DNA from: CATOSP01 sp965216155
GTDB taxonomy: Bacteria; Chloroflexota; Dehalococcoidia; Lucifugimonadales; UBA3495
DNA: 64,000 nucleotides
Assembly: GCA_965216155.1 (NCBI GenBank)
Contig: CBDCFD010000007.1
Location: 124,001-188,000 of the forward strand
Direction: 5' to 3'
Within the stretch, counting starts at the first letter, position 1, and each line of letters begins with the position of its first letter. Made by a program: the position numbers and the translations under genes. The notes beneath the pieces were generated by a model. That model saw nothing but the letters and a program-made list of their open reading frames with translations, ran no database searches and had not been told where the DNA came from. Shown one piece after another: positions 42,239-50,232 of the stretch.

Positions 42239-43219
42239 ATGACTGAGGCATTGAGGGTCGAGAACCTCCACGTCCGTTTTGGCTCCTCTTCAGGCGAGGT
42301 GAAGGCCCTGAACGGGGTCAGCTTCACCCAGGAAGAGGGCCAGATTTTCTGCCTGGTCGGGGAGAGCGGGGCGGGGAAGAGCACGGTGGCCCTGGCGATT
42401 ATGGGCCTTTTGCCCATCTCGGCAAGTGTGCCGGAGGGCAGCATCTACTTTGACGGCCACGACCTCCTGCGGGCGAGCCCGGAAGTAATGCGCCATCTTC
42501 GGGGCAACGAAATATCTATGGTTTTTCAGGACGCCCAGGCGGCCCTCAACCCGGTCCAACTCGTGGGCCCCCAGTTGGAAGAGGTGATCCTGGCTCACAC
42601 CGATGTCCCCCACCGCGTCGCCAACCAGATGGCCATGGATATGCTTAGTGAAATGGGTATGCCGGAACCCAAGCGCATCATGGGCCAGTACCCCTTCAGC
42701 CTCAGCGGCGGTATGTGCCAGCGGATCATGCTGGCCATCGCGTTGGTCCTGAAACCAAGGTTGTTGATCGCCGACGAGCCAACTTCAGGCCTGGACGTAA
42801 CCCTGCAAGCCCAGATCCTCGAGCGGATCCGCACGTTGTCCAGGGAGCAGCGGTCATCGATCCTTCTGATCACCCACGACATGGGAGTCGTGGCCAGCAT
42901 GGCCCACAGGGTGGGGGTGATCTACGCCGGGACAGTAGTGGAGTCCAGCGAGGTGATCCCCATCTTCAAGGAGCCCCAACACCCCTACACTTCTTCCCTC
43001 TTGAGGACCTTGCCTCGGCTGGACCGGCCGGATTCAAGACTGGAGCCGCTGCGTGGCAGCCCGCCGGATATGACCAATCTGCCGGAAGAGTGCCCTTTCT
43101 TGCCGCGTTGCAACAAAGCCATAAACCGGTGCCGTCAAGACCCGCGTCCACCGCTGGAAGAAATGAAGCCGGACCACTTCGCGGCCTGCTATAACCCGGT
43201 GCTTCCGGACTTCGATTAG
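42239..43219 (+). CDS. Oligopeptide/dipeptide-type ABC transporter ATP-binding protein
   Basis: 326 residues; GGGAGAGG lies upstream of ATG 42239. Walker A is GESGAGKS, the Q-loop is VFQDAQAALNPVQ, the signature is LSGGMCQRIMLAIAL and Walker B is LLIADEPTSGLDVTLQAQ, followed by LLITHDMGVVASMAHR. The C-terminal oligopeptide-transporter extension (HPYTSSLLRTLPRLDRPDSRLEPLRGSPPDM, CPFLPRC) identifies the OppD/DppD group. Other transporter components (permeases, binding protein, OppF) are not adjacent, which is unusual for this family. It converges on holA with a 6-bp gap. Confidence 0.93.
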   Translation: MTEALRVENLHVRFGSSSGEVKALNGVSFTQEEGQIFCLVGESGAGKSTVALAIMGLLPISASVPEGSIYFDGHDLLRASPEVMRHLRGNEISMVFQDAQAALNPVQLVGPQLEEVILAHTDVPHRVANQMAMDMLSEMGMPEPKRIMGQYPFSLSGGMCQRIMLAIALVLKPRLLIADEPTSGLDVTLQAQILERIRTLSREQRSSILLITHDMGVVASMAHRVGVIYAGTVVESSEVIPIFKEPQHPYTSSLLRTLPRLDRPDSRLEPLRGSPPDMTNLPEECPFLPRCNKAINRCRQDPRPPLEEMKPDHFAACYNPVLPDFD

Positions 43220-43225
43220 GGGTGT

Positions 43226-44227
43226 TTAACGTCCGGGTTGGTCGGCGGCGAGAAGCTCCAATGCAAGGTCCGGCTCCATGCGCCCAGTCTTGATGGCCAG
43301 GTCCGCCTCCAGCAGTCTCTCGTAGCGGTAGGCGATATCGGCGAAAGTGTGCCTCCGGGCTTGGTCAACCGTCTTTCTCAAAACGAAGTCGTTGGTCACT
43401 CCGATCCTGCGTCCAAGGTCCCCCTGCCTCACCCCTTCATCCATGGCGTCTCGCGCCAGGGCGAGAAGACGGAGCTGGCGCTCCACCATCGCCACCACGT
43501 AAGAAGCGTCGCGCCCGTCTTGCCTCAATTGCTGCAAAAGTTGCAGCGCGATTCGCTGATGCCCGTCAATCATCGCGTCCACGGCGGTAAATATACTAGC
43601 TTCCCTGGCCTGGTGGACCATGTCGGTTACGTGCTCTTCTTCGATGCGCTGCCCCCCGGTGTAAAGGCACAGCTTTTCGATCTCTCGGTCCATGGCCCAG
43701 AGGTCCTGCCCCACCATGTCCGCCAGGCTGCCAATCGCGGCGGGGCTAATGCTACCGCCCTTCTCTTCCACAGACGACTTCACCCACCGGGCCAGCCTTT
43801 CGCCGTTGGGAGTGGGTAGGGATTGCACCTGCGCGACGGGGGTCAACGATCGTAGCAGTGGGTTGCCGCTAGCCAGAATTCCATCAGTGAAAACCAACAC
43901 GGTGGATTCTGGCATCTCTGGTATCGAGGCAGCTAGCCCACCCCAGCCGCCCAATGCGGTGGAGGCCGCCCCGCCACTCCGTTGCCTGCCTCTCCCGGTA
44001 CGGCGGCCCTCGAAAGTGTCGAGCAGCCCCTCCACCAGGACCATCCGCTTCCCGTCCATGAACGGAAGCGCGAAGCAAACGCTGAGTAGCTCTGCCTGAT
44101 CGATCTGGTTTCCCCGGAGCCGGTGACGGTTGGACTCGAACAGGTCCCTGGTCTCCTCGGCTTCTTCCAACCGGGCCAACGCCCTGGGCACCAGGTAGCT
44201 GTCGCCGTAGAGCAGGTGTGCTGACAA
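43226..44227 (-). CDS. holA: DNA polymerase III delta subunit
   Basis: 333 residues. The HolA fold pattern: LLYGDSYLVPRALARLEEA at the N terminus in place of a P-loop, LLSVCFALPFMDGKRMVLVEGLLDTF, STVLVFTDGIL, RLARWVKSSVEEKGGSISPAAIGSLADMVGQDLWAMDREIEKLCLYT, then a helical C-terminal domain HQRIALQLLQQLRQDGRDASYVVAMVERQLRLLALARDAM. It is the clamp-loader wrench that opens the sliding clamp. It stands alone on the minus strand, divergent from the flavin oxidoreductase gene. Confidence 0.93.
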   Translation of the reverse strand: MSAHLLYGDSYLVPRALARLEEAEETRDLFESNRHRLRGNQIDQAELLSVCFALPFMDGKRMVLVEGLLDTFEGRRTGRGRQRSGGAASTALGGWGGLAASIPEMPESTVLVFTDGILASGNPLLRSLTPVAQVQSLPTPNGERLARWVKSSVEEKGGSISPAAIGSLADMVGQDLWAMDREIEKLCLYTGGQRIEEEHVTDMVHQAREASIFTAVDAMIDGHQRIALQLLQQLRQDGRDASYVVAMVERQLRLLALARDAMDEGVRQGDLGRRIGVTNDFVLRKTVDQARRHTFADIAYRYERLLEADLAIKTGRMEPDLALELLAADQPGR

Positions 44228-44548
44228 GAATAAGCTCCTCCGAGGGATGGGAAACCGGCGCCGGAAGCGGCGGAGGTGAGATGTCCTCCCATTATTCGCA
44301 CCTGATTATAGCATCGGACATGTCCATGATCGCTCGGTTGCTTAACTCGGTTGCTTAAATAGTGAAATCCAAGACTACCCCTCCCCCTGTGTGGTATTTG
44401 GGCTGCATTGATGACCGGCGGACCCTGGTGGGTCAGCGGCTCCACTGGTTCAGTGCTGGTTTCTATGGAATAATGGCCGAAAGGCGCCCCTTGACTGACC
44501 GGGGGCCCCAGGACTGTTCACAGCGTATACGTTCGTGGAGTGCTTTGT
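44228..44548. other. Intergenic region between divergent genes
   Basis: About 320 bp. It contains a perfect 13-bp tandem duplication, CTCGGTTGCTTAA at 44333-44345 and 44346-44358. GGAG at 44535-44538 is the ribosome-binding site of the next gene. No gene seen. Confidence 0.55.
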
Positions 44549-45589
44549 ATGAAATTCGGCCTCTTTACCCACATCCCATGGCCGGAAGGCGCCGACCCCC
44601 GGCAAGTGTACCAGGAGACCATCGAAGAAGTGGTCCGAGGTGAGGCGCTGGGATACCATAGCGCCTGGCTGGCGGAGCACCATTTCTCCCGGTACGGCAT
44701 CGGGGCATCTTCGCTCGTACTGGCGGGCCACCTGGCCGCGATGACAAGCACCATCCGGTTGGGCACCGCAGTCCTGGTCCCGCCGTTGCAAAACCCCATC
44801 CGTCTGGCGGAGGACACCGCCACGGTGGACGCGATCAGCGGAGGCCGCCTGGACGTGGGTCTGGGACGCGGGACCGCGGGGTACGAATACACGGGATTCA
44901 ACGTTGACCGGGAGGAAAGCCAGGGCCGGTTCCAGGAGAGCCTGAAAGTTATGACCGGGCTCTGGACTACACGAGATTTTTCCCACGATGGAAAATATTA
45001 CCAGGTGAACAGGGCCAATCTAACGCCGCCGCCCGTCCAGCAACCCCATCCGCCGGTATACCTGGCTTCGACTCGGACGGTCGAGACCCTGGAGTTCGCC
45101 GCTTCGACAGGGCACCCGATGATGGTTGGCGTGGTCTTGGATACGGTTGATGCGTTGGACCTGTGCCGCCGGTACGCAGGGTTGTCCGAAGCCGCCGGTT
45201 TTAACGTGCCGATTTCAGACATACCCTTCTTCCGGTATTGCTACGTGGCGGAGACGGAAGAGGAGGCACGGGAAGGGGCGCGGGCCGGGATGAATTGGAC
45301 CCAGGACATGATCCAATGGAGGCGCACGTTCAACGTCGGGAGCGAGGTATACGAAAGCCTGGACGCATTCCGGGCTTCCCGCACCGAAGAGCCGCCCGGT
45401 TACGACTACCTGTACGATCACAGGGCAGTCATCGGCACTCCGGAGCAATGTGTGGAGCAGATCAAGGCGTTGGAGAGCGAAGGCATTGGGTACTTCGGCT
45501 GCAATTTCTCCTTCGGTGACATGGACCATCCCAGGCTGATGAACTGCATGGAGTTGTTCGCCAAAGAGGTGATGCCCCATTTTACCTAA
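44549..45589 (+). CDS. LLM-class flavin-dependent oxidoreductase
   Basis: 346 residues from ATG 44549 (GGAG upstream; a TTG-type start 9 bp earlier is less likely). A bacterial luciferase-like barrel: KFGLFTHIPWPEGADPRQVY, GYHSAWLAEHHFSRYGIGASSLVLAGHLAAMTSTIRLGTAVLVPPLQNPIRLAEDTATVDAISGGRLDVGLGRG is the classic block. The end has IGTPEQCVEQIKALESEGIGYFGCNFSFG. It uses FMN or F420; which one cannot be told from sequence. Relatives are monooxygenases acting on alkanes, sulfonates or other small molecules. A flavin reductase-like gene is at 25159 but not adjacent. Confidence 0.92.
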   Translation: MKFGLFTHIPWPEGADPRQVYQETIEEVVRGEALGYHSAWLAEHHFSRYGIGASSLVLAGHLAAMTSTIRLGTAVLVPPLQNPIRLAEDTATVDAISGGRLDVGLGRGTAGYEYTGFNVDREESQGRFQESLKVMTGLWTTRDFSHDGKYYQVNRANLTPPPVQQPHPPVYLASTRTVETLEFAASTGHPMMVGVVLDTVDALDLCRRYAGLSEAAGFNVPISDIPFFRYCYVAETEEEAREGARAGMNWTQDMIQWRRTFNVGSEVYESLDAFRASRTEEPPGYDYLYDHRAVIGTPEQCVEQIKALESEGIGYFGCNFSFGDMDHPRLMNCMELFAKEVMPHFT

Positions 45590-45792
45590 GAAACCATCCG
45601 GTTGAGTCCGCTTGGACCTGCTCCCCAATTTAACTCTGACAGGTTTCCGGTCGAGACCTCGTGATCTACCTGCTCGGGATTCTGTGCCTTTTGTTAGGGC
45701 TTTATTTTGGCGAAAAGTTCCCTCCGGTCTCGAGTATATAATTCCCGTTGCCAATGTCCACCCGACACCGTCATTCGCGTGGAGGTCACATC

Positions 45793-47157
45793 TTGCCCAC
45801 GATCGCAGAACAGCTAAGCGGCTACACATCTTCCCTGAAATACGAAGACCTGCCGGAGGAGATAGTCCACCAGGCCAAGCGCATGATCATCGACACATTG
45901 GGTTGTGCGTTGGGCGGTTACTCCAGTGATCCCTCGAAGATCGCCCGGGAAGTGGCATCCACCGTTACCAGCACCCAGCCCGCCACCATCCTGGTCAGCG
46001 GCCAGACCACCAGCCCGGACCTGGCCACCTTCGCAAATGGGGTTATGGTCCGGTATCTGGACTTCAACGACGGCTACACGAGCAGAGAGTCGGGACACCC
46101 CAGCGACAGCATCGCCGCTACCATCACCGGCGCCGAGGTGGGAGGCTCTGGCGGGAAGGGGCTTATTACCTCCACCGTGGCGGCCTACGAGGTCTTCTGC
46201 CGCATCTGCGACACTGTGGACATCAAACCCAACGGGTTCGACCACGTGACTGTAGGATGCATCGCCAGCATTCTCGGGGTTTCTCACGCCCTTGGACTCT
46301 CCAGAGAGCAGACGGTCCAGGCCCTCAACCTGGGAATTGCCCCCAATCTGGCCCTCTACCAGACCCGGATCGGTGACGTGTCTATGTGGAAGGGTTGTGC
46401 CTACGCCAACGCAAGCCGCAATGCCGTGTTCGCCGCGATGCTGGCACAGAAGGGTCTCACCGGCCCGTCGCCCGTCTTCGAGGGTGATGGCGGTTACTTC
46501 AAAGCCGTCACCCGCGAGCCCTTCGAGCTTACGGCCCTGGGAGGTGGAGACGAGCCGTTCAAGATCACGGAATGCAGCATTAAACGGTTTCCCCTGGGCC
46601 AATACTCCCAGACCGTTGTGCAAGCAGCATTGGAAGTCCGGGAACAGATCCCAAGCCCGGAGGAAATCGCGTCGGTAACGGTCAGGACTCTTCAGACGGC
46701 GGTCAACATCATGGCCGGGGACCCGGAGAAGTGGCATCCCGCCAACCGGGAGACCGCCGACCACTCCATGCCTTACACCGCCGCCGTCGCCCTGAAATAC
46801 GGCAGAGTAGACCGGACTCACTTCGACGATGAGTACCTGCGCGACCCGCAATTGCTCGACCTCGTGGGCCGGGTAAAGGTCGAAGTGTCAGACGAAGCCA
46901 ACCGGCGCGCCCCCGAAGCGATGCTCTGCGATCTGGAAGTGGTCACCAAAACCGGGCAGACCTATTCCTCACAGGTGGCCTACCATAAGGGTCACTACAA
47001 AAACCCGCTGTCGGACAAGGAACTGGAAGAGAAGTTTCGGAGCCTGGCTGAGGGCGTGCTTCCTGAAAGCCGGGCCAATGGCCTGTTGGCCCACCTGTGG
47101 GAGCTGGATAAAGTGACCGACATCACCGGGCTATTGCGCTGGACCCGCGGGGGATAG
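45793..47157 (+). CDS. MmgE/PrpD family protein
   Basis: 454 residues from TTG 45793, chosen because GGAGGT lies 6 nt upstream. MmgE/PrpD landmarks: LSGYTSSLKYEDLPEEIVHQAKRMIIDTLGCALGGY, FANGVMVRYLDFNDGYTSRESGHPSDSIAA, CRICDTVDIKPNGFDHVTVGCIAS, KGCAYANASRNAVFAAMLAQKGLTGP and DHSMPYTAAVALKYG. The family includes 2-methylcitrate dehydratase (PrpD) and cis-aconitate decarboxylase; many members are unassigned. In a genome with methylmalonyl-CoA metabolism a role in 2-methylcitrate chemistry is possible but not shown. It stands alone between divergent or convergent genes. Confidence 0.92.
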   Translation: MPTIAEQLSGYTSSLKYEDLPEEIVHQAKRMIIDTLGCALGGYSSDPSKIAREVASTVTSTQPATILVSGQTTSPDLATFANGVMVRYLDFNDGYTSRESGHPSDSIAATITGAEVGGSGGKGLITSTVAAYEVFCRICDTVDIKPNGFDHVTVGCIASILGVSHALGLSREQTVQALNLGIAPNLALYQTRIGDVSMWKGCAYANASRNAVFAAMLAQKGLTGPSPVFEGDGGYFKAVTREPFELTALGGGDEPFKITECSIKRFPLGQYSQTVVQAALEVREQIPSPEEIASVTVRTLQTAVNIMAGDPEKWHPANRETADHSMPYTAAVALKYGRVDRTHFDDEYLRDPQLLDLVGRVKVEVSDEANRRAPEAMLCDLEVVTKTGQTYSSQVAYHKGHYKNPLSDKELEEKFRSLAEGVLPESRANGLLAHLWELDKVTDITGLLRWTRGG

Positions 47158-47173
47158 ACCTGGACGGGCCGGC

Positions 47174-47515
47174 CTAGTCCAAATCCGAGTCCAGCGCGGC
47201 CAGCAGGTCGTCCAACTCTGTACCGGTAACAAGCGCGGCCCGCCGGGCCATGTAGTACAAGTCGTCGAGGTCCCGCTTGTAGACGGCTCCTTCATGTGTG
47301 TCCACGTTGATCCAATCGATGAGCCGCCCGTTCGAGTCAAGGATCCGAAGGGTCGGCATGTCGCCGCCGATGCCCCTCCAGTCCATGTCTATTACGATGG
47401 AAACCTGTCCCACGATGGCAACGAACGTATCGTCGTGGTTCGTGGGTTTCCAGGGCACCTTGCCACTGCGGCTACGCTCCAACAGCTTGGCCAAAACATC
47501 GGTCATTGTTGCCAT
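47174..47515 (-). CDS. Unknown small protein
   Basis: 113 residues. The sequence ATMTDVLAKLLERSRSGKVPWKPT is followed by FVAIVGQVSIVIDMDWRGIGGDMPTLRILDSNGRLIDWINV and a C-terminal helix DLYYMARRAALVTGTELDDLLAAL. The middle suggests a small beta sandwich with a C-terminal helix. No family recognised. It lies 16 bp before (in reading direction, after) another minus-strand gene, so the two are probably co-transcribed. Confidence 0.6.
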   Translation of the reverse strand: MATMTDVLAKLLERSRSGKVPWKPTNHDDTFVAIVGQVSIVIDMDWRGIGGDMPTLRILDSNGRLIDWINVDTHEGAVYKRDLDDLYYMARRAALVTGTELDDLLAALDSDLD

Positions 47516-47531
47516 GTCGCGTCACCTCGGA

Positions 47532-47942
47532 TCAGGCCGAAATCTCCTGGTGGCGGGGGTGGAAGCCCGACTTGTCCTCGTACGCCCCTGATTCGGGGAA
47601 TATCTGCCGGTACACGGCGCGGGACCGGGCTTTCACCGTCTTGGTGACCCGTTCGTAGAGGGCGGTGGGATCGGCGCTCTGGGCCTTGTACATGTCGTGT
47701 TCCATTGCGCTGACGTCGTCCATCTCCCAGATGCAGAGGTACTTCAACATCCCGTCACTCCCGCTTTCCAGCTTGAAGCGCCGGGCGCTGACGTAGCCGG
47801 GAATCTCAAGCCTCTCCGGGATATGCTGCTCGTTGTACCAGCGGTGGAATTCCTCTTCGTCTTCCGGGTCTATGTCCATCATTACCATCAGAATTGTGTT
47901 GCCGACGTGCTGGGAAGCGTGGCTGCCGTTCTGGTCTGGCAT
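47532..47942 (-). CDS. Dimeric alpha-beta barrel (EthD/DUF4286-like) protein
   Basis: 136 residues. TILMVMMDIDPEDEEEFHRWYNEQHIPERLEIPGYVSARRFKLE is the ferredoxin-like dimeric alpha-beta barrel pattern (W.NEQH.P). KYLCIWEMDDVSAMEHDMY and a C-terminal helix follow. Related small proteins are cyclases, monooxygenase-like or chaperone-like helpers in catabolic clusters. Divergent from the CoxS/CoxM/CoxG genes and followed by the unknown gene at 47174. The function is not assigned. Confidence 0.75.
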   Translation of the reverse strand: MPDQNGSHASQHVGNTILMVMMDIDPEDEEEFHRWYNEQHIPERLEIPGYVSARRFKLESGSDGMLKYLCIWEMDDVSAMEHDMYKAQSADPTALYERVTKTVKARSRAVYRQIFPESGAYEDKSGFHPRHQEISA

Positions 47943-48061
47943 GGGTTGCCTCCAAAGGGTTGCAGGATGTAATCGTGCTTGTCATGAGGTACGGCGTAGT
48001 ATACCATTGGGGTCGATTTCCTCCCCCCTCGTACTCTGCGCATCAGGGGCAACCTCCAGAT

Positions 48062-48541
48062 ATGGACCAGCAAGTCAGATTGAAGGTCAACGGTACGGAC
48101 TACGAGCGGCAGATACCCGCGCGGCGGCTCTTGGTCGACTTTCTCCGCTACGACCTGGGGCTTACCGGCACCAAAGAAGGTTGCAGCGTCGGAGTCTGCG
48201 GCGCTTGCGCGGTGCTCCAGGACGGGCAGATGGTGGCATCCTGCATCGCCCTGGCCGTGGCCGCCGACGGCGCTGAAATCACCACCATCGAGGGCATAGC
48301 CGAGGGCGGCCAGCTCCACCCTGTGCAACAGGCGTTCATCGACTACGGCGGCTTCCAATGCGGCATTTGTACCCCGGGCCAGGTGATCGCCGCCAAGTCA
48401 CTGTTGGACCTAAACCCCACACCCACCGAAAACGAGATCCGCGAGTGGATGATGGGCAACCTCTGCCGCTGCACGGGCTACTACGGAATCCTGGAGTCGG
48501 TGATAAACGCCGCCCGCACTGTTCAGGAACAGGGCCGGTGA
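48062..48541 (+). CDS. [2Fe-2S] subunit of a molybdenum hydroxylase (CoxS-like)
   Basis: 159 residues from ATG 48062; earlier in-frame sequence lacks homology. VRLKVNGTDYERQI, LLVDFLRYDLGLTGTKEGCSVGVCGACAVLQDG holds the plant-type [2Fe-2S] cluster (C4-spaced). GGFQCGICTPGQVIAAKSLLD and MMGNLCRCTGYYGILESV hold the second cluster. This is the small subunit of xanthine dehydrogenase/CO dehydrogenase-family enzymes, which transfers electrons from the Mo site to FAD. It overlaps the FAD subunit gene by 4 bp (GTGA). Confidence 0.94.
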   Translation: MDQQVRLKVNGTDYERQIPARRLLVDFLRYDLGLTGTKEGCSVGVCGACAVLQDGQMVASCIALAVAADGAEITTIEGIAEGGQLHPVQQAFIDYGGFQCGICTPGQVIAAKSLLDLNPTPTENEIREWMMGNLCRCTGYYGILESVINAARTVQEQGR

Positions 48542-49416
48542 TAGACTTCGAGTACCATAGCCCTACCAGTCTGGACGAGACCTTCGAATTGCTGGCCCGG
48601 TACGGCGAGGACGCCCGCGTTATGGCCGGGGGCACTGCCCTGGTCATCCAGATGAAACACCGGTTCGCCCAACCCGCCCATGTGATCGGCCTGCGCCGGG
48701 TCCCCGGCCTGGACTCCATCACTCACGAGGGGAACGGCGGCGCTGGCGGCGTGCGGGTGGGGGCCCTGTGTACGCAGCGCACTATCGAGACGGACCCGTT
48801 GATTGCGGAAACCCTGCCCCTGGTGGCCGGTACTTTCCGGCGCGTCGCCACCCCCAGGATTCGCAACATGGGCACCATCGGCGGCGGGCTGGTGCATGGC
48901 GACCCAAACCAGGACCCTCCACCGTCCCTTATCGCCCTTGAGGCATCCGTTGTGTTGTCCTCCGCGATCGGCGAGCGGACCGTTCCGGTGGAGGATTTCT
49001 TCCTCGATTACTACGACACCGACGTCCAGCTTGGGGAAGTGCTTACCAGCGTGTTGATTCCCCCCGCACCGCCGGGTTCCGGCACGAGCTACCTGAAGTT
49101 TTTACCCCGCACCGCCGACGACTACGCCACGGTTTCGGTTGCGGCGATGGTGGACGCGGGGGAAGACAACATCTGCCGGGACCTCCGAATCGTCCTCGGT
49201 TCCGTGGGTGTCACCCCGATACGCGCCTTCGATGCGGAAGACCTGCTGCGTGGACAAGAGTTGACCGAAGCCAACATCCGCGCCTGCGCGGACGCGGTCC
49301 GGGATGCGGTTGACCCCTTGGAAGACTTCAGAGGTTCGCCGGAATACAAGACCGACATGGCGGCGGTCTTTACGCGCCGTGCCATAACCCAGGCATTGGC
49401 GACGGCAGGACAGTAA
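48538..49416 (+). CDS. FAD-binding subunit of a molybdenum hydroxylase (CoxM-like)
   Basis: 292 residues from GTG 48538 (GTGA overlap with coxS). FEYHSPTSLDETFELLARYGEDARVMAGGTALVIQMKHR is the FAD-binding N terminus, and RRVATPRIRNMGTIGGGLVHGDPNQDPPPSLIALEA the TIGG motif. A C-terminal domain with KFLPRTADDYATVSVAAMVD follows. It carries electrons from the Fe-S subunit to an acceptor. The large molybdopterin subunit (CoxL/XdhB), normally encoded next to these, is not in this window. Confidence 0.93.
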   Translation: MIDFEYHSPTSLDETFELLARYGEDARVMAGGTALVIQMKHRFAQPAHVIGLRRVPGLDSITHEGNGGAGGVRVGALCTQRTIETDPLIAETLPLVAGTFRRVATPRIRNMGTIGGGLVHGDPNQDPPPSLIALEASVVLSSAIGERTVPVEDFFLDYYDTDVQLGEVLTSVLIPPAPPGSGTSYLKFLPRTADDYATVSVAAMVDAGEDNICRDLRIVLGSVGVTPIRAFDAEDLLRGQELTEANIRACADAVRDAVDPLEDFRGSPEYKTDMAAVFTRRAITQALATAGQ

Positions 49417-49431
49417 CCGGAGAGCGGCAGA

Positions 49432-49890
49432 TTGAAGCTGGAAAATCAATGCGTCGTGCCCGTAGGCTGGAACCAGACCTGGGAATTGCTGATGGATATT
49501 CCGGGCGCAGCGTCCCTGGTTCCCGGCGTCGAAGAGGTCACGTCCGAAGACAAGGACCGGTTCCAGGCCAGGATGCAGGTGCGCGTCGGCCCCATGAGGC
49601 TCCACTTCTCCGGGGTAATCCAGCTTCTGGAGCAGGACCGGGCTAAGGGGAAAGCCAGATTCCATGTTGAAGCTGCGGACCGGCAGTTGGGCGGCTCTCT
49701 CATGGCCGATCTGACTATGCAGTTGGAACAGCAGTCCGTGGAGCAGACCGGGGTCTCCATCACCACCGACGTCGTATTCATGGGCAAACTTGGTGAAATG
49801 GGGCAACCGTTAATCCGCCGCAAGGCCGCCAACACATTACAGGACTTTGCCCGCAATCTCTCCAAGAAGGTTACCGGCCCTGCCGGTTGA
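49432..49890 (+). CDS. CoxG-like SRPBCC-family protein
   Basis: 152 residues from TTG 49432 (GGAGAG upstream). KLENQCVVPVGWNQTWELLMDIPGAASLVPGVEEV is the CoxG signature, followed by YRA/QARMQVRVGPMRLHFSGVIQLLEQD and a C-terminal helix LIRRKAANTLQDFARNL. CoxG proteins belong to the SRPBCC (START-like) fold and are linked to CO dehydrogenase maturation or membrane anchoring. It follows the FAD subunit by 15 bp and completes an S-M-G operon without the large subunit. Confidence 0.9.
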   Translation: MKLENQCVVPVGWNQTWELLMDIPGAASLVPGVEEVTSEDKDRFQARMQVRVGPMRLHFSGVIQLLEQDRAKGKARFHVEAADRQLGGSLMADLTMQLEQQSVEQTGVSITTDVVFMGKLGEMGQPLIRRKAANTLQDFARNLSKKVTGPAG

Positions 49891-50232
49891 CCCGGTCTCC
49901 ACTACGTCCTTGCTTCGCAGTGTATTTCCCGGTTTTGGACCTCAGCTTCCCCTCGCCGGTTTTGGCCGCTGTGTTCCCATATCAATAGACCCCCCTTCCG
50001 AAAAAGTGCGGTCTGTTGACTACGGAAACACGATTGACACCCAAAAAGGCTTGACCCAGACAAGTTGGAATCGCCGTCGCGCCCGCTTCTTGTTAGAATG
50101 TAGCCTGGAATCAAGGTGTTGTGGGAGGGTTTGACAGGTTCGCGGTATCAGTGGACCTGTTTCACTGAATTACCGTGTTTTCGTGTAAGTCAGTGTATCT
50201 TCATCTCAACAGTCAATTGAGCTGGCGGGAAC
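49891..50232. other. Intergenic region upstream of glmS
   Basis: About 340 bp with no gene. TTGACA-like boxes occur at about 50034 and 50132 but neither has a good -10 at normal spacing. No glmS ribozyme-like arrangement was recognised. Confidence 0.45.

Noticed and set aside
45814..46851. 345-codon minus-strand frame opposite MmgE/PrpD gene
   Set aside because: Shadow frame in GC-rich coding DNA; the plus strand encodes the complete family protein.
49891..50232. glmS ribozyme upstream of glmS
   Set aside because: No recognisable ribozyme core or the expected paired elements; the region shows only weak promoter-like boxes.
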